From Palaemon carinicauda (taxonomy: Eukaryota > Arthropoda > Malacostraca > Decapoda > Palaemonidae), in NCBI RefSeq assembly GCF_036898095.1, contig NC_090761.1:43134946-43198945 (forward strand): a stretch of 64,000 nt of DNA, given 5' to 3'. A model generated the notes under the pieces. That model made no database searches and was not told the DNA's origin. It worked only from the letters and a program-made list of their open reading frames with translations. Shown here in pieces: positions 1 to 10,059 of the stretch. Each line of letters begins with the position of its first letter. Position 1 is the first letter of the stretch. Both the position numbers and the translations under genes were made by a program.

Positions 1-639
1 AAATATAGTAATTTCTAGTCACCACAGAACAAAGGCCTCAGTTATGTCCTTACCCATGTCTTAGAGTTGGACATTTTCATCACCCCGCTGGACACTGCGA
101 ATTGATGATGGTGGGATCCTTTAGTCTGATGGCTTTTAGCAAACCAACCTAGTCTGAGTGGCCCTTTTCTAGCACAGGTTTGCTGATCATGACGATACTC
201 AAATCATTAAACAGTATTATTATTACTGGGAAAGCAACAACCCTCATTGGAAAAGCTCGATGCTATAAGCCAAGAGCTCCAACAGGGAAAACAGCCCAGT
301 GAGGAAAGGAAACAAGGAAATAAATAAACTACAATAGAAGTAATGACCAATTGAATAAAATATTTCAAGAACAGTAACAACACTAAAATAGATTTTTCAC
401 ATATAAACTATAAATCAATAAAGGTTTGTCCCATAAAAAAATCAGCATTTTAAAAATAAGAACCATGGCTATAATCCTAGACCATCATAATCATGATAGT
501 TTTATCGAAAATCCTTTGACAAAAATAAACTGCACACTAGCACGCACTTCAGCACGGGCTTAAGCATTGGCATTTGGAAGATCTTCCGCTGAATGTCTCC
601 AGAAACGAAAAATAACAAAAACAATAGGCAGCGGAGAGC
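1..639. other. AT-rich DNA, no gene seen
   Basis: No long open frame, RNA gene or recognisable element coding sequence was found. It is probably intergenic or intronic, or old unrecognised repeat. Confidence 0.5.
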
Positions 640-926
640 TAAAGTTCCTTTGAAGTTCCCCTGGTTTTAAAAGTTGCTTTGAAGTTCCCCTTGTTTTAAA
701 AGTTGCTTTGAAGTTCCCCTTGTTTTAAAAGTTGCTTTGAAGTTCCCCTTGTTTTAAAGTTGCTTTGAAGTTCCCCTTGTTTTAAAGTTGCTTTGAAGTT
801 CCCCTTGTTTTAAAAGTTGCTTTGAAGTTCCCCTTGTTTTAAAAGTTGCTTTGAAGTTCCCCTTGTTTTAAAGTTGCTTTGAAGTTCCCCTTGTTTTAAA
901 AGTTGCTTTGAAGTTCCCCTTGTTTT
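640..926. repeat. 28-30 bp minisatellite, about ten units
   Basis: About ten head-to-tail copies of a unit built around GAAGTTCCCC followed by TTGTTTTAAA(A)GTTGCTTT. Units differ mainly by the presence or absence of one A in the A-run, and the first unit is the most divergent (CTGG instead of CTTG). No coding role is apparent. Confidence 0.95.
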
Positions 927-1016
927 ATAAACAACAATGGAATTAAAGGGACAACAAGGGTGCAACATCTTCAACACCTTCATAACGTCGTTCAGATGTA
1001 CAAATAACGTTTCAGG

Positions 1017-1047
<31 letters not shown>

Positions 1048-1514
1048 CTGTAATAATACCGTGTTAGATATTATAGAAAGTAGCAAATATTTATCAAGTT
1101 ATTGTTATCATGTTTACTATTATTATCGTAGTGAAGGCGACCCATTAAAAATGACGGCTAAATATTTAGATAGGTATACACACACACGCACCCCTTTCTC
1201 AACACTTGTTCTTCATTATATAGGGAAGATAAGTCATCTACCAGTCGACCACACTTAAACATCTGCTAAATCATTGACTAACGGATACTAACAGCAACCT
1301 AATAAAAGATCTTATTCTTATTGTCTTTCGCACGTGGATGAGGAATTGGCAACATAACACAAAGGGTATAAAAATAAAGGCAACTCAAAGGAATCTGTGG
1401 AAAGACAGGAAAGTGTGAAGTACCCAAGATGAAATAAAAGGTGGGGGGAGAGTGGGATTAAAAAGAATTAATATTCTACTACAAATGTGAATAATTTAAA
1501 GACAAATTCATCTT
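927..1514. other. AT-rich DNA with a 27-A run
   Basis: No gene is visible. A pure run of 27 A lies at 1021-1047, followed by a short AC-rich stretch near 1180. The A-run could be the tail of an unrecognised retroposed sequence, but no coding part was recognised upstream. Confidence 0.5.
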
Positions 1515-1831
1515 TTAAAGGTTTAAAGGCCGCTCATGAATGGCAGAGGTAAGGGACAGTGACATTGCCCTATCGAGCGTCCTAGAGACTGACCATCTAT
1601 ACGTATGATCAGCGCCCAAGCCGTCACTCCACCCAAGCTAGGACCAAAGAGGGACAGGCAATGGCTGGTGATGACTCAGCAGATCGACTTATATGCTCCA
1701 CCAAACCCCCTATCCTTAGCTCACAGGGATAGTGAGGTTGCAGCTACCTAAGAAACTAACGAGTCTGAGCGGGAGTCGAACCCCAATCGGGCGTTCATCA
1801 ATCAGGGACGTTACCACCTCGGCCACCACAA
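1515..1831 (-). mobile_element. tRNA-derived SINE
   Basis: On the minus strand the element starts near 1831 with a pol III type 2 promoter. The A box TGGCCGAGGTGG is at 1814-1825 (reverse complement) and the B box GGTTCGACTCC at 1772-1782, about 32 bp apart, as in a tRNA gene. The rest runs to about 1515 and does not form a tRNA, so this is a SINE with a tRNA-like head. SINEs are copied by a partner LINE's reverse transcriptase. From memory the body resembles an abundant decapod SINE; no search was possible. The left end is approximate. Confidence 0.75.
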
Positions 1832-2865
1832 CTGTACTACTATTAGTCATATGTTGAATATCTGACCGAAAAATTACATTACAGTACCTCAATTTTTGAG
1901 GTTTCATTCTGATTACATTTAATGGAAAATATCTACTTTTCTCTCTATGTTGTGGAACTTGATTTTTTTTTAATAGAGATTGTTTATTATCACTTAAGAA
2001 GGGCTTAGTCAAAACTCTTCGTATTTATGCCTATTTTGTCTTTAAGAGAAAAAGAAATCATAAATGTTATGCATGTGTATTAATATCATAAGCTAATAAT
2101 AATACCGTCTTTTTTGATAACCTGGCTACTGCTTTATTTTATATAAATTGAGCTGGTTTCAAGTATAATCTTTTAAAATTACTGTGGATTAAATTTTGTT
2201 CTAAATTTTGTGCAATTTCACTTTAAATATTCTTCACAATTATCATAAGCTATAAAAAAAAGTAAAATACCACGAACTTAACTTCTTGAATCCCTCTCAT
2301 AATGTTAGCGCTTCTTCAAGTGACTGATACGAAACGTTGTCAAAGTAGGAAAAGCTTCTAGGCATCTTAAAAAATTATCTTGAATCTACAGTTTTGCCAT
2401 TAGGACTTCAAACATTTTTTAGCGAGCAGAAAAAGTTATTGTATGAATGCATTAATGAGATATACACTGGAACGCTTTTTAAATATCACCAAATAGACTA
2501 CAGAAGGACCAGGCTATTTATTACGTTTACTTGAAAATATTTTCTCTCCCTTATAATTCAACCAAAAAAACAAAATAACTCTGAGCAGCTAAAGTCTCCC
2601 CTGCTAATTTTAACCGAATGTTTAGATTCGTTAAAACCCGCAGTGTGTACACCTGTGTTGGGCCTGACCCAATTGGTATGGTTTGGGTGTACATTTGGGT
2701 GCGTTAAGAGATTTTATAAATAACATTTATTCTTCTCAAAAGGACAGATCGCATTAAATATAATTCTTCGAAGAAACTGTAAAATTCGTCAATAACGTAA
2801 ATCAGTTATCAGAAATTTCACAGATTCTGAAAAGGTCATGAACTAGTTCAAAAAGTTCCTAGTGG
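1832..2865. other. AT-rich DNA, no gene seen
   Basis: No convincing coding sequence, RNA gene or transposon terminus was recognised here. Short open frames are compatible with chance. Confidence 0.5.
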
Positions 2866-3153
2866 ATCAAATTCAAATTCAAATTCAAAAAATTTATTGA
2901 CAAAAAGTGGTCAAAAGGAGCTGTTAGTCTTGCTAGACAGCCCACTCTATCTTTAATTTACATAAATTATCTTTAATTTACATAAATGAACAAAAGCCAA
3001 GTACAAAGGTAAAACCTAGTAATAATTTACATAAACCAAAAAATACAATTAGTAACAAATAGTTTTTACAAATGAAAACACCTTCTACATGAATAACTTC
3101 ACATTTACCCAAAGTACATTAGCACAATGGATAGCTTCGAACAATTTCAACAA
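2866..3153 (-). mobile_element. Probable 3' tail of a non-LTR retrotransposon, cut by the gap
   Basis: Reading on the minus strand, the segment ends in short TGAATT-type tandem repeats (plus strand ATTCAA repeats at about 2870-2890), a common kind of LINE 3' tail. A 20-bp block (TATCTTTAATTTACATAAAT) is directly repeated near 2950-2987. No coding sequence remains, and the upstream part would lie in or beyond the assembly gap. Assignment rests on tail form and memory of similar decapod repeats. Confidence 0.4.
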
Positions 3154-3176
3154 NNNNNNNNNNNNNNNNNNNNNNN
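3154..3176. other. Assembly gap (23 N)
   Basis: Twenty-three undetermined bases end eight bases before the left tip of DIRS copy A. The true gap size is unknown, so the left flank of that element should not be used for insertion-site analysis. Confidence 0.99.
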
Positions 3177-3183
3177 ACTATAA

Positions 3184-3357
3184 TTTTTCAATATTTAACT
3201 TAGCCGGTGATTATAATAGCTGCAACTCTGTTGCCCGACAGACAACTCTACGGTAAAAACTCGCCAGCGATCGCTACACAGGTTGCGGGTGTGCCCAACA
3301 GCGCCATCTGTCGTCCAGATACCCAGTACTCAATGTAAACAAAGACTCAATTTTCTC
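3184..3357 (+). repeat. Left inverted terminal repeat, copy A
   Basis: Inverted match to 9505-9698. The shared part runs from AATTTTCTC inward to CCGG near the tip, including GTTGCCCGACAGAC and CAGCGCCATCTGTCG. The outermost bases differ from the right ITR; this left tip is matched instead by the first half of the ICR at 9366-9460. Confidence 0.9.
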
Positions 3358-3562
3358 TCTGTCGAGCTATCGACAAGACGTACTTACTCGCTGTTGCTAA
3401 ACTGGAGTTTTTTCACAACTAATTGGTGAAGTACTTTATTCTAGTTTTGAGCTTTCGCTGTGCAGGGTTTCTCTTCACACAAATCCTTGAACTCTTTTTG
3501 ATAACGGATTCTTTGTTGATGACTTTTTGATAGTTTTTGAATTTCCCTTTGACCAATTCAAA

Positions 3563-6007
3563 ATGGCTGACCCTTCACAAGTCCCAAAATTTAGGAAGTG
3601 CAATGCTAGGGACTGTTCAAGGCGTCTTCCGAAGGCTTCTATCGACCCTCACACTGTTTGTTCCAATTGTCGGGATAAAACCTGTCAATTGGAAGATCGG
3701 TGTGAGGAGTGCGTTGGGCTTTCGGAATTCGATTTTATCGAATTCCAAAAATATACACGTAGGCTAGAGAGAGATAGAGTTAGGAGAAGTTCTTCTCGTT
3801 CTGTTGATATATCCTCTCCTCATGCCCCACAACCTATTCCTTCCCCTGTAGTGGTTGCTCCTAACCCCCCTCCTGGCACTCAGGAACCTTCGATGGCTGA
3901 TATGATGCGTGCCATCCAGGCTCTGGGTGAGAGAGTTGAGTCCCTTGCTAGTGACCGTAATCAGCTCATGGCGGATGTGAGGGAGCTCAAGTGCAAAAGT
4001 GCAGTGGGAAGTGCTAAAGTGCCGAGTGATAGTGTTGTGGATAGTGTTGCGCTTGAGGGTTCGTCTGTTCGTGCCTGTCGTCCTCCTAGTCCGGGACCTC
4101 TTGCAAGCTCCCAAGTCCAGGGGAGAAGCAATGTCGTACGACAAATGGGTTCGAGAGGCTTTAATCAGCGAACAGACGTTCCCTCCGTGGTATTGGGCGT
4201 ATCTACCCAAGATCGCCCCTACCTAACTAAGACGAGAGAGCCCATTTATACCTCGTCTTCGGAAGGTGTTTCTCGCAAGAAACCCTGGACCAAGGTCTCA
4301 CGACCGCTTAAACGCAAGTCGGTCCCTTCAGCGCAAGTCCAACGGCCCGGTTGTAGCCACTGGGTCAGTTCGGACTCGCTGCCGTCATCCGATGACTGCT
4401 CACCGCCTAAGAGAGGCAAAGCGGTACCGCTTCAGACAGTAACACCGTCTGTCGCCGCACCTGCTCCTGTAGACCCTAAGTGGTCTCTACTGCAAGACAT
4501 GCAGTCTAAACTAACGTCTCTAATGCAGGACTTTCGTGCGGAGAAGGTTGCTGCCGCACCAGCTAGTGCAGTACCTAGCCTTCAACCGTCCACACGATCG
4601 GTTGTTCGTCCTGTGGACGCTGAGGTAACCTTCTCACGCACACCAGTTGAGAGAGTTCCGCCACCCATGCGTTCCAGTGTGATCTGCCAGCCGCATGTTG
4701 ACGTTAAGCGACGCACGGAGGTCTCCGTTGACGTTCGGGAGGTTCACCAACCGTCAGAGTTGCTTTGTTTTGACGCGGTGCGTCAACCTCCGCAACCCAG
4801 TGTGGTTTCCACTGCGCACCCACATCAGTCTAGACAGTCTATAGTAGACGCTGTGCGTCCCCGCGCTGCCATGGTTGTTGCCAGTTCACAGACTGGGCAG
4901 CAGTTCCATGACGTTGTGTCCGGCTCAGTCACGCATGCACCCGTGCGACCGGACTCAGCGAACCAGCCGTTACCCACTCCGTTGCCGTTTCCTCATCAGT
5001 TATCGGATGAGGGACTTTCTGATGATGATGTTGCTGCACACATAGATGAACCACAATCAGAATTGGACGAGCCTAAGTCTTCTCAACCCTCTTTGGACTT
5101 TAGGAAAGGTTTGGCCATTTTCAAAGAGATGTTTCCGGACCAGTTTGTTTCTGTGGCTCCTCGTTCTCCTCCGTCAGAGTTTGTGTTAGGCATGCCGTCT
5201 ACCGCTCCTGCCTTTACTAGACTCGTCCTCGCACGCTCGTCCAAGAGAGCTTTGCGGGTGTTAGGAGAATGGTTGCAGTCCAAGAAGAGTTTAGGGAAGA
5301 CAGCCTTTACGTTTCCCCCTGCTAGACTCTCTTCTAGATCGAGCGTCTGGTATGCCAAGGGAGAAGTTCTCGGCTTGGGAGTTCCTGCCTCTGCCCAGGG
5401 CGACTTCTCAAGCCTCGTAGACTCTCCCCGCCGCCTTGCCATGAGACGCTCAAAGATATGTTGGTCATCTTCGGACCTGGACCACCTTTTGAAAGGTATC
5501 TTTAGGGCCTTCGAAGTTTTTAACTTCTTAGACTGGTGTCTAGGAGCCCTAAGCAGAAAGATCTCTCCGACAGAGAAAGAGTCTTCCTTGCTCATTATGT
5601 CCTGCATGGACAAGGCCATACGTGATGGGTCTAGTGAGCTTGCTGCATCATTTGTGTCCGGAGTCCTTAAAAAGCGTGAAAACCTATGCTCATTCCTTTC
5701 AGCTGGAGTTACACCATGCCAGAGATCCGAGCTTCTTTTTGCTCCTCTTTCCAAGTGCCTTTTTCCAGAAGACCTGATTAAGGAAATAGCCGCTTCATTG
5801 ATACAGAAGGACACTCACGATCTTGTTGCGTCCTCCGCTCGCAAAGCTACCCCTTTGCCTACCTTGTCAGCTAGACCAAGGATGGACACTCCAGCGTCCC
5901 GTTTTATTCCGCCCTTTCGTGGCAGAGCCTCCAGCAGAGGAGGTGCTCGTGCCGAAGGGAAACGAGGAAAGAAGAAAGGAACCAATTCCTTTAAGGGCAG
6001 AGTCTGA
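3563..6007 (+). CDS. DIRS Gag-like protein, copy A (814 aa)
   Basis: Putative nucleocapsid/structural protein of the retrotransposon. The start is taken at ATG 3563 (MADPSQ) because the matching position starts gag in copies B and D; an upstream in-frame ATG at 3527 is not shared. Domains: a Cys/His-rich N-terminus (C-x4-C, then H-x2-C-x2-C-x4-C-x5-C-x2-C); a heptad-like stretch around residues 120-150; a long Ser/Pro/Val-rich variable middle; a conserved core from about residue 510 to 760; and a basic Arg/Gly/Lys tail. There is no CCHC knuckle or protease motif. The last 185 nt overlap the RT frame, which lies +1. Function is inferred from position and composition. Confidence 0.8.
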   Translation: MADPSQVPKFRKCNARDCSRRLPKASIDPHTVCSNCRDKTCQLEDRCEECVGLSEFDFIEFQKYTRRLERDRVRRSSSRSVDISSPHAPQPIPSPVVVAPNPPPGTQEPSMADMMRAIQALGERVESLASDRNQLMADVRELKCKSAVGSAKVPSDSVVDSVALEGSSVRACRPPSPGPLASSQVQGRSNVVRQMGSRGFNQRTDVPSVVLGVSTQDRPYLTKTREPIYTSSSEGVSRKKPWTKVSRPLKRKSVPSAQVQRPGCSHWVSSDSLPSSDDCSPPKRGKAVPLQTVTPSVAAPAPVDPKWSLLQDMQSKLTSLMQDFRAEKVAAAPASAVPSLQPSTRSVVRPVDAEVTFSRTPVERVPPPMRSSVICQPHVDVKRRTEVSVDVREVHQPSELLCFDAVRQPPQPSVVSTAHPHQSRQSIVDAVRPRAAMVVASSQTGQQFHDVVSGSVTHAPVRPDSANQPLPTPLPFPHQLSDEGLSDDDVAAHIDEPQSELDEPKSSQPSLDFRKGLAIFKEMFPDQFVSVAPRSPPSEFVLGMPSTAPAFTRLVLARSSKRALRVLGEWLQSKKSLGKTAFTFPPARLSSRSSVWYAKGEVLGLGVPASAQGDFSSLVDSPRRLAMRRSKICWSSSDLDHLLKGIFRAFEVFNFLDWCLGALSRKISPTEKESSLLIMSCMDKAIRDGSSELAASFVSGVLKKRENLCSFLSAGVTPCQRSELLFAPLSKCLFPEDLIKEIAASLIQKDTHDLVASSARKATPLPTLSARPRMDTPASRFIPPFRGRASSRGGARAEGKRGKKKGTNSFKGRV

Positions 6008-8066
6008 CTACCAGCTGCTTCAGACAGCAGTGGGAGCCAGACGCAAGAACTTCTGGCAGACCTGGGAAGAGAGAGGCGCAGATGCACAATCTGTGAAGTT
6101 GCTCAGAGAGGGGTACAAGATCTCGTTTGTACGGAAACCCCCTCTAGCAACGTCTCCCATCGATCTCTCTCCCAGGTACAGAGAGGAAGACAAGAGAAGA
6201 GCCTTGAAACAGGAGGTGTCTCTTTTACTAGAGAAGGGAGCAGTGGTCAGAGTCTCGGACCTTCAATCTCCGGGATTCTACAACCGACTCTTCTTGGTGT
6301 CAAAGAAGACAGGAGGGTGGAGGCCGGTGCTAGACGTCAGTGCTCTGAATGTCTTTGTCACAAAGCAGACGTTCTCCATGGAGACCTCAAAGTCAGTCTT
6401 AGCAGCGGTCAGAAGGGAAGACTGGATGGTCTCTTTAGACCTAAGGGACGCCTACTTCCACGTCCCCATCCACCTGGACTCCCAACCTTTTCTGAGATTC
6501 GTTTTCGAAAAGGTTGTCTACCAGTTTCAAGCCCTGTGCTTTGGCCTAAGCACAGCTCCTCTTGTGTTTACGAGGCTGATGAGGAATGTAGCCAAATTCC
6601 TTCATTTAGCGGACATCCGAGCCTCCCTCTATTTGGACGACTGGCTTCTCAGAGCTTCTTCCAGTCGTCGCTGTCTGAAGGATCTAAAGTGGACTCTAGA
6701 TCTGACCAAGGAATTGGGTCTCCTTGTCAATATGGAAAAGTCACAAGTGGTCCCATCCCAAACTATTGTGTATTTAGGGATGGAGATTCACAGTCTAGCT
6801 TTTCGGGCTTTTCCGTCGGCCCCCAGAACAAGCCAAGCCCAGTTATGCATCCAGAACATGCTGAAGAAGGAACGATGTTCAGTCAGGAAGTGGATGAGTC
6901 TGATAGGGACGCTATCATCCCTGGAACAGTTTGTGTCATTAGGAAGACTTCACCTCCGTCCTCTTCAATACCACCTAGCATTTCACTGGAAAAAGGACAA
7001 GACGCTAGAAGCGGTCTCGATCCCCATTTCCGAGAAGATGAAGTCTTGCCTGACTTGGTGGAAGGACAGTATCAGCCTAAGAGAGGGTCTTCCCCTGGCT
7101 GTTCAGACTCCCAACCACGTTCTCTTCTCGGACGCATCGGACGTAGGCTGGGGCGCGACATTAGACGGTCGGGAATGTTCGGGACTATGGAACTCGAGTC
7201 AAAGGATAATGCATATCAACTGCAAGGAGCTACTGGCAGTACATCTGGCCTTGAAAAGCTTCAGGTCTCTCCTTCAAGGCAAAGTGGTGGAAGTGAACTC
7301 GGACAACACCACTGCCTTGGCGTACATCTCCAAGCAAGGAGGGACCCACTCACTGACGTTGTACGAGATCGCAAGGGACCTGCTCATATGGTCAAAAGGT
7401 CAAAACATATCACTAGTAACGAGGTTCATCCAAGGCAACTTGAATGTCATGGCAGATTGTCTCAGTCGGAAGGGGCAAGTCATTCCAACAGAATGGACCC
7501 TCCACAAGGATGTATGCAAGAGACTTTGGGCCACTTGGGGCCAACCAACCATAGATCTCTTTGCAACCTCGATGACCAAGAGGCTCCCAATATATTGCTC
7601 ACCCATCCCAGACCCAGCAGCAATACACATAGATGCCTTTCTCCTAGATTGGTCGCATCTAGATCTATACGCATTCCCACCGTTCAAGATTGTCAACAAG
7701 GTACTGCAGAAGTTCGCCTCTCACGAAGGGACAAGGTTGACGCTAGTTGCTCCCCTCTGGCCCACGAGAGAATGGTTCACCGAGGTACTTCGATGGCTAG
7801 TAGACGTTCCCAGAAGTCTTCCTCTAAGGGTGGACCTTCTACGTCAGCCACACGTAAAGAAGGTACACCAAAGCCTCCACGCTCTTCGTCTGACTGCCTT
7901 CAGACTATCGAAAGACTCTCGAGAGCTAGAGGCTTTTCGAAGGAGGCAGCCAGTGCGATTGCTAGAGCAAGGAGAACATCCACCCTTAGAGTCTACCAAT
8001 CGAAGTGGGAAGTCTTCCGAAACTGGTGCAAGTCAGTATCTGTATCCTCGACCAGTACCTCTGTAG
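5823..8066 (+). CDS. DIRS reverse transcriptase-RNase H with methyltransferase-like region, copy A
   Basis: Copies element RNA into DNA. The frame (747 codons) overlaps gag by 185 nt and lies +1 to it. The given start is only the first non-AUG start after a stop, and the first in-frame ATG lies inside the RT core. Motifs in order: KKTGGWRPVLD fingers, SLDLRDAYFHVPIH (palm A), FGLSTAP (palm B), YLDDWLL (palm C with the catalytic DD), VYLGMEI, then RNase H with SDAS, KELLA, SDNTTA and NVMAD acidic residues. The C-terminus has IDLFATS and YAFPPF, the region described in DIRS elements as Dam-like N6-adenine methyltransferase. No disabling lesion was seen. Confidence 0.88.
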   Translation: MLRPPLAKLPLCLPCQLDQGWTLQRPVLFRPFVAEPPAEEVLVPKGNEERRKEPIPLRAESDYQLLQTAVGARRKNFWQTWEERGADAQSVKLLREGYKISFVRKPPLATSPIDLSPRYREEDKRRALKQEVSLLLEKGAVVRVSDLQSPGFYNRLFLVSKKTGGWRPVLDVSALNVFVTKQTFSMETSKSVLAAVRREDWMVSLDLRDAYFHVPIHLDSQPFLRFVFEKVVYQFQALCFGLSTAPLVFTRLMRNVAKFLHLADIRASLYLDDWLLRASSSRRCLKDLKWTLDLTKELGLLVNMEKSQVVPSQTIVYLGMEIHSLAFRAFPSAPRTSQAQLCIQNMLKKERCSVRKWMSLIGTLSSLEQFVSLGRLHLRPLQYHLAFHWKKDKTLEAVSIPISEKMKSCLTWWKDSISLREGLPLAVQTPNHVLFSDASDVGWGATLDGRECSGLWNSSQRIMHINCKELLAVHLALKSFRSLLQGKVVEVNSDNTTALAYISKQGGTHSLTLYEIARDLLIWSKGQNISLVTRFIQGNLNVMADCLSRKGQVIPTEWTLHKDVCKRLWATWGQPTIDLFATSMTKRLPIYCSPIPDPAAIHIDAFLLDWSHLDLYAFPPFKIVNKVLQKFASHEGTRLTLVAPLWPTREWFTEVLRWLVDVPRSLPLRVDLLRQPHVKKVHQSLHALRLTAFRLSKDSRELEAFRRRQPVRLLEQGEHPPLESTNRSGKSSETGASQYLYPRPVPL

Positions 8067-8965
8067 CTCAGATAGCTGACTTTCTCTTATACCTGAGAAA
8101 AGAACGATCACTTTCAGCTCCCACTATCAAGGGCTACAGAAGCATGTTGGCATCGGTCTTCCGGCATAGAGGCTTAGATCTTTCCAACAATAAAGATCTA
8201 CAGGACCTCCTTAAGTCTTTTGAGACCACGAAGGAGCGTCGTTTGGTTACACCTGGTTGGAATTTAGACGTGGTACTAAGATTCCTCATGTCAGACAGGT
8301 TTGAGCCGCTACAATCAGCCTCCCTGAAAGATCTCACCTTAAAGACACTTTTCCTGGTATGCTAAGCCACAGCTAAAAGAGTCAGTGAGATTCATGCCTT
8401 CAGCAAGAACATCGGATTTTCGTCAGAAAAAGCTACATGTTCTCTACAACTTGCTTTTCTAGCCAAAAATGAGCTACCTTCTCGACCTTGGCCGAAATCG
8501 TTCGATATTCCCAGCTTATCGAATATGGTAGGCAATGAACTAGAAAGAGTCTTATGCCCTGTGAGAGCTCTTAAGTTCTATTTAAAACGAACTAAACCTT
8601 TACGAGGCCTATCTGAAGCTTTATGGTGTTCAGTTAAGAAACCATCTTTGCCTATGTCAAAGAATGCTTTATCCTATTTTATCAGACTGTTAATACGAGA
8701 AGCTCATTCCCATCTGAGTGAGGAAGACCAAGCATTGCTGAAGGTAAGGACACACAAAGTTAGAGCTGTCGCAACTTCCGTGGCCTTTAAGCAAAATAGA
8801 TCTCTGCGAAGTATAATGGACGCAACCTATTGGAGAAGCAAGTCAGTGTTTGCGTCTTTTTATCTAAAGGATGTCCAGTCTCTTTACGAGGACTGCTACA
8901 CACTGGGACCATTCGTAGCAGCGAGTGCAGTAGTGGGTGAGGGCTCAACCACTACAATTCCCTAA
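7772..8965 (+). pseudogene. DIRS tyrosine recombinase, copy A, broken by nonsense codon
   Basis: Tyrosine recombinase that would integrate the circular DNA intermediate. The start is set at ATG 7772 (MVHRGTS), conserved in all four copies but uncertain because this part lies under the RT frame. The frame is interrupted by TAA at 8363-8365, where B and D have a leucine codon (TTA in D), and then stays open to 8965. The stop lies just before the first catalytic Arg (KRVSEIHAF). Downstream the second motif reads HKVR and the nucleophile lies in SFYLKDV. Truncation removes the whole catalytic domain; the N-terminal SAM-like core-binding part could still be made. Confidence 0.85.
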
Positions 8966-9192
8966 TTCCATACCCTTTTAATCTTTCTCTTGAAATGTTT
9001 TTATTGTTGTTTTTGGGTTGTCCGGAAGGCTAAGAAGCCTTTCGCATCCTGGTTGATTTGGCGGGTGGTCAAAGTCATTTCTTGAGAGCGCCTAGATTAG
9101 GGGTTTTGATGAGGTCCTGTTGTATGGGTTGCAACCCTTGATACTTCAGATCCTAGGGGTCGATCAGCATCCTAAGAGGATCGCGAGGCTCC

Positions 9193-9245
9193 GTAAGGAA
9201 GACGTACTTAAAAGGCAGAGTAATTGTTCAAGTCGACTTCCTTAC
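9193..9245 (+). promoter_or_regulatory. Conserved 3' stem-loop, copy A
   Basis: GTAAGGAAGACG (9193-9204) pairs with CGACTTCCTTAC (9234-9245) with one mismatch, enclosing about 29 nt with AGGCAGAGTAA. The same hairpin follows the recombinase in all four copies. Its role (RNA processing, packaging or 3' end definition) is unknown. Confidence 0.6.
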
Positions 9246-9365
9246 CAGGTACCTATTTATTTTGTTTTTGTTATTTTGATAACTTCTAAAATGAAATAAA
9301 AACTCTTAGCTCATAAAAGTGTAAACATATATTGCTGGTCTCTACCCACCCCCCTGGGTGTGAAT

Positions 9366-9460
9366 CAGCTATTATAATCACCGGCTAAGTTAAATATTGA
9401 AAAATGTTATTTTGATAATAAAATAAATTTTTGAATATACTTACCCGGTGATTATAAATT
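9366..9460 (+). repeat. Internal complementary region (ICR), copy A
   Basis: The first half (CAGCTATTATAATCACCGGC to ATTGAAAAA) is the reverse complement of the left tip at 3184. The second half (TGTTATTTTGATAAT to TTATAAATT) is the near-exact reverse complement of the right tip at 9698. The adjoining halves show the junction expected in the circular form, as in the DIRS1 model. Confidence 0.88.
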
Positions 9461-9504
9461 AAAGGACCCTCCCTTCCTCCCCAATAGAGACGCAGTGGGA
9501 CGAG

Positions 9505-9698
9505 GAGAAAATTGAGTCTTTGTTTACATTGAGTACTGGGTATCTGGACGACAGATGGCGCTGTTGGGCACACCCGCAACCTGTGTAGCGATCACTGGCG
9601 AGTTTTTACCGTAGAGTTGTCTGTCGGGCAACAGAGTTGCAGCTATTATAATCACCGGGTAAGTATATTCAAAAATTTATTTCATTATCAAAATAACA
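9505..9698 (-). repeat. Right inverted terminal repeat, copy A
   Basis: Reverse complement of the left ITR from GAGAAAATTGAG to CCGG, then a longer unique tip (GTAAGTATATTCAAAAATTT and onward) matched only by the ICR. Confidence 0.9.
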
Positions 9699-10059
9699 TA
9701 TTTAATAGTTTAGTTTTAAAAAATATCTTATAATTAGTGAAAGTTAGCAAGAAAGCATTATTGTGGTATTTTTTTTTATTGTTGAAGCATGGATTTTTTT
9801 ATTGTTGAAGCATGGATTATTGTGATATAATCTTGGGATTGATTATCCAAGAGTTAAGATATCATTTATTGTTGGAATTTATGTCTCTGGTTTTTGGTTT
9901 GGCTTGTTGTATTTGCACCTGATAATTTCTATCAAAATGTCATGGGTAATTCCATGTAGCTATTCTAGTACTGTATGTTGGATTATTAATCTGTAGTGCT
10001 GGGTATCTTGTCTGAAGATTTAGTTGTTCCGTAACTGAAATACAAACCATGCTATTTAC
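9699..10059. other. AT-rich spacer, no gene seen
   Basis: Contains a short local duplication of TTTTTTTATTGTTGAAGCATGGATT near 9770-9815. Nothing coding was recognised. Confidence 0.5.

Larger units (their letters stand above)
3184..9698 (+). mobile_element. DIRS-type tyrosine-recombinase retrotransposon, copy A
   Basis: Complete element of about 6.5 kb with left ITR, gag, overlapping RT-RNase H frame, tyrosine recombinase, ICR and right ITR in the canonical DIRS order. There are no LTRs and no target-site duplication. The gag and RT frames are open, but the recombinase has a nonsense codon at 8363-8365, so the copy cannot encode its own full integrase. Its ITR type is shared with copy C and differs from B and D. 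The start is the T-run before CAATATTTAAC; the end is the ACA of AAAATAACA. Confidence 0.92.

Noticed and set aside
640..926. CRISPR-like array
   Set aside because: Units are directly tandem without unique spacers, and the genome is eukaryotic.
1750..1831. Genuine tRNA gene on the minus strand
   Set aside because: A and B boxes are present, but no acceptor or anticodon stem pairing was evident and the sequence continues as a SINE body.
3764..4210. Antisense open frames under gag and RT in the DIRS copies
   Set aside because: They mirror the coding strand, carry no recognisable domain and shift between copies.
3184..9698. LTR retrotransposon with long terminal repeats
   Set aside because: Terminal repeats are inverted, not direct. 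There is no aspartic protease or DDE integrase, and a tyrosine recombinase is present.
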